This document shows positions 1 through 6,003 of a stretch of DNA of 7,555 bases, piece after piece (within the stretch, counting starts at the first letter, position 1; every line of letters starts with the position of its first letter). The DNA is from CAZVCJ01 sp964625745 (lineage in GTDB: Bacteria > Chloroflexota > Anaerolineae > VGOG01). The position numbers were made by a program, and so were the translations under genes. A model generated the notes under the pieces. That model saw nothing but the letters and a program-made list of their open reading frames with translations, was not told the DNA's origin and ran no database searches. The stretch spans positions 1-7,555 of the forward strand of contig CAZVCJ010000191.1 in the NCBI GenBank assembly GCA_964625745.1. Reading direction: 5' to 3'.

Positions 1-1366
1 TGGCCCGTTGCTGCAGTGTGGTTTCCCCCTCAGCAGCCCAGCGGTGATAGGCGCAGCGGTCGGATACGGTTGGCACCCAGTCCTCGCGGACGTGGCGCAG
101 GGTGTGCTCCGCGTCCAAAAAGTGACCATCGGGGCCAACCTCGTGGATGAGGTCCAGGGCCAGGGTCTCCTCGCTAATCTCCAGCTTGCGCAGGTAACGC
201 CTGAGCCAGCCGATGATCTCGTCGCAAAGGACCACCAGCTCCAGCGAGCCGGTCATGGCACAGTCCAGGTAGCCGACGTCGTGGATCAGGTTGGCCCCGC
301 CGACGGCGTTGGCGAACAGGGTCAGGGCCGCCTCGGCCGCGGCCTGGGCGTCGAACACCTTGGCGTCGCTGCAGCCCGCCGTGCCAAAGATGGGGATTCC
401 GTTGTGATGGGCCAGGTCCCAGCCGAAGGGACCTCCATCAGGAGCGGTGTATGCGCCGACCATGGTGCGCATGTCCATCGTCCCACCGCCGGGCCTGCTG
501 CAAATGAACGGCGAGCCCTCGCGCTTGAGCTGCGACAGCACCAGCCCGGCCAGTTGGCCGGCGTTGTCCAGAGCCAGCGCTCCGGCCACCGTCATGGGCG
601 CGGCGATGCCACGACTGCTGGCCGGCGCATAGATGGTGGGCAGATTCCGCTCCGAGGCATAGAGCAGCCTTTGCACGGCCTCCTCGTTGTGCCGAAAAGC
701 CGACGTGGGGTTGACATAGTTGATGACGAACGGGTGGCGCTGGAGCGATTCCAGCCCGCCAGCCACGGCGGAGGCCATCTCCACCGAGGAGACCGTGCTG
801 GACGCCTCCATACCGACGAAGACGATAGGCTTGGTGCTCTCTCGCAGCATGACGGCCATTTGATGCCGCTCGTAAGTATCCTGCGGCACGTCGGACGGCA
901 GAAACATGGACATCACGAAATCCAGGTTGGGCAGAGCGTCTACCAGGCGCACGCCCTGGACGACGTCGTCCAGCACGGCCTTACGACGTTGGCCGGTGTG
1001 CAGATCGTAGATGTTCATGCAGTCCGAGCCGACGCCGAAGTAGCTGCGATAGCCACCCAGGAACATGGCCCTCTGGCCGTTGCGGTCGTAGATCGTGATA
1101 TTCTTGGGCACGGTACGCAGCGCCCACTCCACCAGGTGGGGTGGGATGCGCACCAGGGCCCCTGCTGAGCCCGCCGAAGCATTGCCATCGGAGATGCTGG
1201 CTCCAGCCTTCCTGAACAGATCGAGGGCCTCCTGGGCGTAGAAGCGCATCCCCGTGCGGGCCATGATCTCCAGGCTGGCCTCGTGCAGCAGGCAGATCTG
1301 GTCCTCGGTCAAACTGCGGAACTGGAACGGCCGATACTGGCCAAAATGGTCATAAGGCCCACTCAT
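1..1366 (-). CDS. MttB-like corrinoid methyltransferase A (3' end cut by the window)
   Basis: First 455 residues of a trimethylamine methyltransferase (MttB) family protein, read by translating the minus strand from ATG at 1366; about 30-40 C-terminal residues are missing beyond the left edge, judged from paralogues C and D. The start is supported by AGGAG at 1373-1377, six bases upstream. Visible family features are the N-terminal helix LTEDQICLLHEASLEIMARTG (19-39), the barrel entry GVGSDCMNIYDLHTGQRRKAVLDD (111-134), ALPNLDFVMSMFLPSDVP (144-161), STKPIVF (177-183), RHNEEAV (225-231), LVLSQLKREGSP (275-286), GTAGCSDAK (328-336) and the end-of-barrel segment GANLIHDVGYLD (357-368). There is no in-frame amber codon, so it is a non-pyrrolysine member. 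Such enzymes transfer a methyl group from a quaternary amine to a cytoplasmic corrinoid protein; the substrate here is unknown. Compared with C and D it carries an 8-residue Ser/Ala/Gly-rich insertion near residues 63-71. It is last in the visible gene row and follows a 184-base gap holding a repeat. Confidence 0.93.
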   Translation of the reverse strand, partial: MSGPYDHFGQYRPFQFRSLTEDQICLLHEASLEIMARTGMRFYAQEALDLFRKAGASISDGNASAGSAGALVRIPPHLVEWALRTVPKNITIYDRNGQRAMFLGGYRSYFGVGSDCMNIYDLHTGQRRKAVLDDVVQGVRLVDALPNLDFVMSMFLPSDVPQDTYERHQMAVMLRESTKPIVFVGMEASSTVSSVEMASAVAGGLESLQRHPFVINYVNPTSAFRHNEEAVQRLLYASERNLPTIYAPASSRGIAAPMTVAGALALDNAGQLAGLVLSQLKREGSPFICSRPGGGTMDMRTMVGAYTAPDGGPFGWDLAHHNGIPIFGTAGCSDAKVFDAQAAAEAALTLFANAVGGANLIHDVGYLDCAMTGSLELVVLCDEIIGWLRRYLRKLEISEETLALDLIHEVGPDGHFLDAEHTLRHVREDWVPTVSDRCAYHRWAAEGETTLQQRA

Positions 1367-1372
1367 TGATCA

Positions 1373-1377
1373 CTCCT
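1373..1377 (-). promoter_or_regulatory. Ribosome binding site of MttB-like A
   Basis: The minus strand reads AGGAG six bases before the ATG at 1366. It supports this start for a gene whose 3' end is missing, so that the total length cannot be used as a check. Confidence 0.75.
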
Positions 1378-1408
1378 TCGCTATGCCACGAAATGACTAT
1401 GCACCCGC

Positions 1409-1494
1409 GTCATTGCGAGGAACGAAGTGACGAAGCAATCCCCATCGTTGCTTACATTGAAGGCGGGAGATTGCTTCGCTGCGCTCGCAATGAC
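1409..1494. repeat. Palindromic intergenic repeat (REP/MITE-like), 86 bp
   Basis: Two nested perfect inverted repeats are visible: GTCATTGCGAG (1409-1419) against CTCGCAATGAC (1484-1494), and GAAGCAATC (1432-1440) against GATTGCTTC (1469-1477). Between the arms lie asymmetric 12- and 6-base bulges and a 28-base centre. The consensus-like arms resemble a palindromic repeat that I recall being scattered through intergenic DNA of many anaerobic bacteria; copy number in this genome cannot be seen here. It lies in the untranslated gap between MttB-like B and MttB-like A and, as RNA, would fold into a long imperfect hairpin. It could stabilise the upstream message 3' end or partly uncouple A from B. 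No ORF or transposase lies inside. Confidence 0.85.
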
Positions 1495-1550
1495 ATCATA
1501 CGAAGCTATTAAATGAACAAGCTTGTCACTTTCCAGACGTGCCTGAGTAG

Positions 1551-3029
1551 TCACGCCACGAACTGTATGCCTGCCAGCTCTCTTTCGGCCTGTTTGGTAA
1601 TCTCGTTGATCTTCCGACGGACATCCTCCGGCAGCGGCTCAGGCTGGTGTGTTTCGAGGATATCAAGGGCCTTCTGAGTCACAACCTCTTCGTAGGTCTG
1701 GCCACCTTTCTCCGCCCAGGCCCTGGGACTGTCGCGGTTCAGGAACCTGGGCCGCCAGAGCTCCTGCTGAAAGTGGGCCTTGGTGTGCATCACGGTCAAG
1801 AAATTGCCGCCCGGCCCGACCTCGCGGATCACGTCGAGGGCCATCTTCTCTCGACTCATATCGAAGCCTCGGATGACCCGCTTCACGTAGCTGATGATCT
1901 CGTCACACATGACGATAGCGGCAGGATTGCCGAGTAACCCCTGGCCCAGGTAGCCGATATCGTGAATTAAGTTAGCCCCATCCAGGGCAGACATCAGCGT
2001 CCCGAAGGCGTGCTCCATGGCCGCCTGCGCGTCGAGACAGTGGGCGTCGCTGCCAACGGTGGACCACATAGGAATCCCGTAGTAATGATAGATGTCGGCG
2101 AAGGCTGAATTGGTCAATCGAAGATCGGGTGCGCCGTACGAAAAGGTGCCTGTTTTCATGTCCAGGGGAATGGCTCCGAAGCCAGAGATGATGGGCGACC
2201 CCTTGCCCTTGAGCTGGTGCAGAACGATGCCGCTCAGGGCCTCGGCGTTGGCCTGCACGATACCGCCAGCCAGGGTCACCGGAATGCTGGCCCCAAGGAT
2301 GTCCCCAGGGGGATAGCAGATAGGGATGCCCTTTTCGGCGCAAAGGAGCACTTTGCGGACTGCACTGTGCGAGTGGGTCAGCGGGGCTGTCGGCTCGGAA
2401 TAGTGGATGAGGAAAGGCTTCTCTCTCAGCGCCTCCTCTCCACCCGCCACGACTGCCGCCATCTCGATAATGACCGCCAGGTCCTCCTGCCCCGCCGCGG
2501 TGAAGAAGATGGGCTTGATCGAGCTCTCCATCATGGCTTTGGCACACTCGATGTACATCGAGTTGGTCGGAACGTCACTCGGCAGGGCGAAAGAAGCGAT
2601 GAAGTCAACCTCCTGGCAGTAATCCGCGACCCTGGCTGCATTGGCCACGTCCTGCCGCAGCGAGCGTCGTGTCCCGCCTGTCTTCAAGTCTACCGTACTG
2701 ATCAGATCCGTCCCCAGCCCGAAGTGGATATTACGCCCCTCCAGGCGCATCGCTTCTTCCCCCATCCTGTTGTACACGGTAATACGGGAAGGAGCACTGC
2801 GGATCGCTTCTTCCACCAGCCAGTTGGGGATCTGAACTGTAAGCGCAGCGGCGTCGCCTCCCTTCACCCGGCATCCGGCGTCTCTCAGGAGTTGAACCCC
2901 TTCCGGGTGAGACACTCGAACGCCGATGGTCTCCAGAACCTCCAGACTGGCACGGTGGATCTCTTTGATCTGCTCCTCTGTCAGGAGCCTGTAACCAGGT
3001 ACGCATTGGGTCTTGAAACCACTGTCCAT
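1551..3029 (-). CDS. MttB-like corrinoid methyltransferase B (divergent paralogue)
   Basis: Complete 492-residue MttB-family protein, the usual length for non-pyrrolysine members. The ATG at 3029 follows a GGAGGAGGG tract (AGGAGG 5-8 bases upstream); stop is TGA. Segments in order: LTEEQIKEIHRASLEVLETIGVRV (16-39), FGLGTDLISTVDLKTG (103-118), VDFIASFALPSDVP (141-154), IKPIFFTA (171-178), YSEPTAPLTH (210-219), LGASIPVTLAGGIVQANAEALSG (245-267), LDMKTGTFSYGAPDLRL (289-305), GANLIHDIGYLGQGLLG (351-367), EVGPGGNFL (403-411) and the C-terminal PEPLPEDV (463-470). No amber codon interrupts it. It differs from A, C and D: it keeps the SEPT motif (211-214) where the others have Asn, and lacks one residue, a Cys, in the loop VGSDAH (325-330) where they have GCSDAK, GCSDSK or GCSESK. 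It probably demethylates a different quaternary amine from its neighbours. It lies 71 bases after C on the same strand and is probably cotranscribed. Confidence 0.95.
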   Translation of the reverse strand: MDSGFKTQCVPGYRLLTEEQIKEIHRASLEVLETIGVRVSHPEGVQLLRDAGCRVKGGDAAALTVQIPNWLVEEAIRSAPSRITVYNRMGEEAMRLEGRNIHFGLGTDLISTVDLKTGGTRRSLRQDVANAARVADYCQEVDFIASFALPSDVPTNSMYIECAKAMMESSIKPIFFTAAGQEDLAVIIEMAAVVAGGEEALREKPFLIHYSEPTAPLTHSHSAVRKVLLCAEKGIPICYPPGDILGASIPVTLAGGIVQANAEALSGIVLHQLKGKGSPIISGFGAIPLDMKTGTFSYGAPDLRLTNSAFADIYHYYGIPMWSTVGSDAHCLDAQAAMEHAFGTLMSALDGANLIHDIGYLGQGLLGNPAAIVMCDEIISYVKRVIRGFDMSREKMALDVIREVGPGGNFLTVMHTKAHFQQELWRPRFLNRDSPRAWAEKGGQTYEEVVTQKALDILETHQPEPLPEDVRRKINEITKQAERELAGIQFVA

Positions 3030-3034
3030 GACGC

Positions 3035-3043
3035 CCTCCTCCT
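3035..3043 (-). promoter_or_regulatory. Ribosome binding site of MttB-like B
   Basis: The minus strand carries the purine tract AGGAGGAGG, ending 5 bases before the ATG at 3029. It offers two overlapping AGGAGG registers (spacings of 5 and 8) and predicts strong independent initiation of B. Confidence 0.75.
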
Positions 3044-3063
3044 CACATTTTCTAAGCAGGTCC

Positions 3064-3081
3064 GCAGGCGTGGGAGCCTGC
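3064..3081. repeat. Short hairpin between MttB-like C and B
   Basis: GCAGGC (3064-3069) and GCCTGC (3076-3081) form a perfect 6-bp stem with a 6-base loop in the 71-base gap after the C stop codon. There is no U-run after it in the transcribed direction, so it does not look like an intrinsic terminator; it may only be a small mRNA structure, or chance in GC-rich DNA. Confidence 0.4.
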
Positions 3082-3100
3082 TCTGCTGCAAAACCGTGAC

Positions 3101-4552
3101 CTACTGATACTGCGCCTCCGCCCGCTCGACGATGGCGTGCACAGCCTGGGCTACGTCTGTGGGCAGCGGATCCGGCTTGTGCTCGGCCAGGATCTCCTCC
3201 ACCCGCTCAGCAGCTTGCTGCTCTAGCGTGGGGCTGCCTTTGGCCGTCCAGTCGTCATGGTTGTCTCGGTTGATGAGCCTCGGGTACCACCGCTCTCGAT
3301 AGTGCGCCAGGGTGTGCCTGGTGTCGAAGTATTGGCCGTCGGGGCCTACCTGGTGGATCAGGTCTACAGCCAGAGACTCGTCAGAGACGTCAACGCCGCG
3401 TATGAAGTGCTCCAGCCAGCCCAGGATCTCGTCGCAGACCACCAGTTGAGCCAACGAGTAGCACAAGCCCGACTCCAGGTAGCCCAGGTCGTGAACGATG
3501 TTGCCCCCGGCCAGGGCAGCGGTCATCAGGGTCAGCGCTGCCTCGATGCCTGCTTGCTGATCAATGCACTTGGAGTCGCTGCATCCGGCCAGGGAAAACA
3601 TGGGCAAGCCATAGAAGTGACCCATGGCCTGAGCGATGCCGCGCCTGTCGGGACACGCGTAAGGTTGCACCAGCGTTCTCATGTCCAGCGCGCTGCCCCC
3701 CCAGCCGGCCACGACGTAGGGCGCTCCCTCTCGCTTGAGCTGGGACAGCACCAGGCCAACCAGGGCGCCGACGTTCCAGATAACCTGGCAGCCGGCCGGG
3801 GTAACGGGCGCCGTCGCGCCACCCAGCCCCACCGGGATGTACACCGCAGGCAAACCCTTGTCAGCCAGATAGAGCAGTTTCTGCAGTGCCTCCTCGTTGT
3901 GGCGCAGGCCGGTGGTGACGTTGATGTAGCAAGCCACAAACGGATTCAGACGCAGTGCACCGGCTCCTCCCGCCACCGCCTCGGCCATCTCCACGGCGTC
4001 CACGCAACCCGAAAACTCGGTGGTGACGAACACGATAGGCTTGGTGGTGTGGTTGAGCATGGCTTCCATCTGAAAGCGGTCGGCCACTGCCTGGGGCACG
4101 TCCACGGGCAAGACCAGGGACATCACGAAGTCTACGTGGGGCAGCGCGTCCGCCACGATCATCCCCTCGACAACGTCCTGGAGCACCGGCTGGCGACGTT
4201 CTCCGGTGCGGTGGTCAATGATGTTGAGGCAATCGGAGCCTGGGCCGTAGAAGCTGCGATGCCCCTCCACAGGCATGACGCGGTTGCCGTGACGGTCACA
4301 CAGCACTACCCGTTTGGGCACGGTAGTGAACGCCTTTTCGACCAGCCCGGAAGGAATGTACACCCGGTTGCCGTCGGATACACTGGCTCCCGCCTTTTTG
4401 AGCAGGTCAATCGCCTCGTGCTCGTACACACGGACGCCAGTTCGTGCCATGACCTCGAGGCTGGCCCAGTGGATCTTCTGGCACTGCTCGTCCGACAGTC
4501 GTTGGAATTGGGTACTGAGGAAAGTTTGGTCATTGGCACGGATGTTTGTCAT
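3101..4552 (-). CDS. MttB-like corrinoid methyltransferase C
   Basis: Complete 483-residue MttB-family protein starting MTNIRANDQTF. An in-frame ATG lies 8 codons upstream (4576), but 4552 is preferred: a perfect AGGAGGTGA stands seven bases before it (from the AGGAGG core), and the start aligns with MANIRINDKTF of paralogue D. Key segments are YGPGSDCLNIIDHRTGERR (102-120), DFVMSLVLPVDVP (141-153), TTKPIVFVT (169-177), SGCVDAVEMAEAVAGG (181-196), INVTTGLRHNEEAL (210-223), LVLSQLKREGAP (267-278), LAGCSDSK (321-328), GGNIVHDLGYLESGLC (349-364), QVGPDGQYF (401-409) and DPLPTDV (461-467). No internal amber codon; the terminating TAG is at the family's natural C-terminus. Expected role is methyl transfer from a quaternary amine to a corrinoid protein, substrate unknown. 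It overlaps the PLP enzyme gene by four bases (ATGA), so the two are translationally coupled. It is colinear with D without a single gap. Confidence 0.95.
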   Translation of the reverse strand: MTNIRANDQTFLSTQFQRLSDEQCQKIHWASLEVMARTGVRVYEHEAIDLLKKAGASVSDGNRVYIPSGLVEKAFTTVPKRVVLCDRHGNRVMPVEGHRSFYGPGSDCLNIIDHRTGERRQPVLQDVVEGMIVADALPHVDFVMSLVLPVDVPQAVADRFQMEAMLNHTTKPIVFVTTEFSGCVDAVEMAEAVAGGAGALRLNPFVACYINVTTGLRHNEEALQKLLYLADKGLPAVYIPVGLGGATAPVTPAGCQVIWNVGALVGLVLSQLKREGAPYVVAGWGGSALDMRTLVQPYACPDRRGIAQAMGHFYGLPMFSLAGCSDSKCIDQQAGIEAALTLMTAALAGGNIVHDLGYLESGLCYSLAQLVVCDEILGWLEHFIRGVDVSDESLAVDLIHQVGPDGQYFDTRHTLAHYRERWYPRLINRDNHDDWTAKGSPTLEQQAAERVEEILAEHKPDPLPTDVAQAVHAIVERAEAQYQ

Positions 4553-5826
4553 GGCCTCACCTCCTTGTTTTGGCAAGCCCTGAGAGCCTGATCCAAATCC
4601 TCTTTCAAATCCTCAACGTTCTCAATGCCCACCGACATGCGGAACGTTCCGGGGCTGATTCCGATGGTCGCCAGCTCTTCCTCGTTGAGCCAGTGATGGG
4701 TCGTCCGGGCGGGGTTGACGATGAGAGAGTAAATGTCGCCCAGGGTGGTGGCGGGCAGTACGAGCTTGAGGGAATCGAGGAAGCGGAACGCCTTGTCCTT
4801 GTCGCAATCGGCGATGTCGAAGTTGAGCATCGCCCCGTACCTGCCTTCAGGAAAGATTCGTTTGGCCGTCTCGTACTGGGGATGGCTGGGCAGGCCGGCA
4901 TAACGCACCTTTTGGATCAACGGATGGGCTTCGAGGAACCTGGCCACTTCTGCGGCATTGGCGCATTGTCTCTCCATGCGCAGGGGGAAGGTTTTTAGCC
5001 CCCGCAGGGCCAGCCAGGCCTCGTTAGGGCCTAGCGTGCACCCTACCTGGATCAACATGTCGTGCAGCTCGTCAAAGTCCTTGCGATAGCAGCTCACCGA
5101 TCCGGCCAGCACGTCGCCGTGTCCGGAAAGGAACTTGGTCACACTGTGGGTGACGAAATCTGCCCCAATCTCGAAAGGTTTCAGCAAGTAGGGAGTGGTG
5201 AAGGTGTTGTCCACGATCACCGCCGCCCCGTGGCGATGGGCCATCTCTATCACGGCGGGCGCGTCAATCACCTTGGTCATGGGATTGGTGACGACCTCGA
5301 AGTAGACCACCCTGGGCTTCTCGCGCTGGATGGCATCTTCCAGCCTGTTCAGGTCGGTGAAGTCCATGAGGATGCTGGGAGATCCCAGGTGGGGGAAGAT
5401 GTTCTCCACCATGGTGTACACGCTGCCATACACGTCGCTGGAGCAGAGGATCAACTCGCCCTTGCCTGCGCCAGCCGTCAACAGCGCCAGGTGGCTGGCG
5501 GCCATCCCCGAAGAGCAGACGTGCGTTACCTCGGCGACTTCCAGGGTGGACAGCGCACGCTCCAGGGTGGTGTTGGTCGGCGAGCCGCCCCGCGCGTAGA
5601 CGTAGCCCGGTTTGCGATAGTAGACCCGGTCGTCCAGGTCTTGTGCGCTATCGTAGAAGAAGGTGGTCGAGTTGTAGATGGGCGTGCTGGAAGTCCAGAA
5701 GTATTGCTTCTCCCAGCGCTCGCCAGCGTGGAGACACTGCGTCGCCAGGTCCTTGTCCACGTAGCGCGTGTCCGCTCTGCGGTGTTCGGAATGCATCGGC
5801 TTGTCGGTGTATTCCCACTTGGCCAT
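4549..5826 (-). CDS. PLP-dependent Cys/Met-metabolism (trans-sulfuration) enzyme
   Basis: Complete 425-residue fold-type I PLP enzyme of the Cys/Met metabolism family (cystathionine gamma-synthase, cystathionine gamma-lyase, methionine gamma-lyase, O-acetylhomoserine sulfhydrylase). AGGAG eight bases before the ATG at 5826 supports the start. Visible: cofactor-phosphate motif YARGGSPTNTTLE (77-89), SSGMAA (105-110), VYGSVYTM with the ring-stacking Tyr133 (132-139), the Asp206 that contacts the pyridine nitrogen in VDNTFTTPYL (205-214), Schiff-base Lys231 in HSVTKFLSGHGD (227-238), GDIYSLIVNPARTTHH (363-378) and the substrate-carboxylate Arg396 in FRMSVGIENVEDL (395-407). Reactions in this family are gamma- or beta-elimination/replacement on sulfur amino acids or homoserine esters, in the cytoplasm. 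The exact one is not decided: Ser135 occupies the place where methionine gamma-lyase has its Cys, and the GD..SLI.NPA.TTH segment recalls O-acetylhomoserine sulfhydrylases. A roughly 25-residue N-terminal extension is present. The stop overlaps the start of MttB-like C, linking it to methyl transfer. Confidence 0.93.
   Translation of the reverse strand: MAKWEYTDKPMHSEHRRADTRYVDKDLATQCLHAGERWEKQYFWTSSTPIYNSTTFFYDSAQDLDDRVYYRKPGYVYARGGSPTNTTLERALSTLEVAEVTHVCSSGMAASHLALLTAGAGKGELILCSSDVYGSVYTMVENIFPHLGSPSILMDFTDLNRLEDAIQREKPRVVYFEVVTNPMTKVIDAPAVIEMAHRHGAAVIVDNTFTTPYLLKPFEIGADFVTHSVTKFLSGHGDVLAGSVSCYRKDFDELHDMLIQVGCTLGPNEAWLALRGLKTFPLRMERQCANAAEVARFLEAHPLIQKVRYAGLPSHPQYETAKRIFPEGRYGAMLNFDIADCDKDKAFRFLDSLKLVLPATTLGDIYSLIVNPARTTHHWLNEEELATIGISPGTFRMSVGIENVEDLKEDLDQALRACQNKEVRP
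4557..4565 (-). promoter_or_regulatory. Start-deciding ribosome binding site of MttB-like C
   Basis: AGGAGGTGA, fully complementary to the 16S rRNA anti-Shine-Dalgarno end, lies inside the last codons of the PLP enzyme gene. The AGGAGG core is seven bases before the ATG at 4552. It rules in that ATG over the upstream one at 4576 and makes reinitiation after the PLP stop codon efficient. Confidence 0.85.
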
Positions 5827-5834
5827 AGCACAAT

Positions 5835-5839
5835 CTCCT
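5835..5839 (-). promoter_or_regulatory. Ribosome binding site of the PLP enzyme
   Basis: The minus strand reads AGGAG eight bases before the ATG at 5826. It lies just outside the repeat element that fills the rest of the gap, so the PLP gene keeps its own initiation signal. Confidence 0.7.
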
Positions 5840-5847
5840 ATCGTAAG

Positions 5848-5991
5848 TATTCACCCCTCCCTCCCAGGGAGGGGCAGGGGGAGGGTAAATCCTCACCAAC
5901 GGACAAGATTCCCTGTGAATTCCACTCGTTCTGATTCACAAACTCCCGCTCCCACCCCTACCCTCCCCCTGCGAGGGAGAGGGAGTGAATA
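5848..5991. repeat. G/C-tract inverted-repeat element (MITE-like), 144 bp
   Basis: The element is bounded by TATTCAC (5848-5854) and GTGAATA (5985-5991). Inside it, CAGGGGGAGGGTA (5875-5887) and TACCCTCCCCCTG (5959-5971) form a 13-bp perfect inverted repeat. Each arm also folds on itself: CCCCTCCCT/AGGGAGGGG around a 3-base loop (5854-5874), and CCCTCCCCCT/AGGGAGAGGG with one mismatch (5961-5983). The centre holds TGTGAAT/ATTCACA (5914-5920 and 5934-5940) with a 13-base loop. The whole is a cruciform-like array of nested palindromes with no ORF. It fills almost the entire gap between MttB-like D and the PLP gene. It is probably a mobile non-autonomous or REP-like intergenic repeat; as RNA it could attenuate read-through or protect the D message. 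Confidence 0.8.
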
Positions 5992-6003
5992 GTCGCCCCC
6001 TGT

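Noticed and set aside
8..1168. Long open frame on the plus strand opposite MttB-like A
   Set aside because: It lies opposite a well-conserved MttB-family reading frame; its translation is low-complexity, rich in His/Gly/Val/Gln, with no recognisable domain. It is an antisense shadow of GC-rich codon use, as are the plus-strand frames at 3257-4591 and 5062-5934.
1409..1494. CRISPR array or tRNA in the gap between B and A
   Set aside because: There is one palindromic unit only, with no spaced direct repeats and no cloverleaf or anticodon arm.
1495..1500. TATGAT on the minus strand as a -10 box for MttB-like A
   Set aside because: The only nearby -35-like hexamers (TTGTTC or CTTGTT) are 14-15 bases away, shorter than the usual spacing, so I cannot support a promoter.
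5848..5991. Intrinsic terminator after MttB-like D
   Set aside because: The hairpins are strong but no U-run follows them in the transcribed direction, and the structure is better explained as a symmetric repeat.
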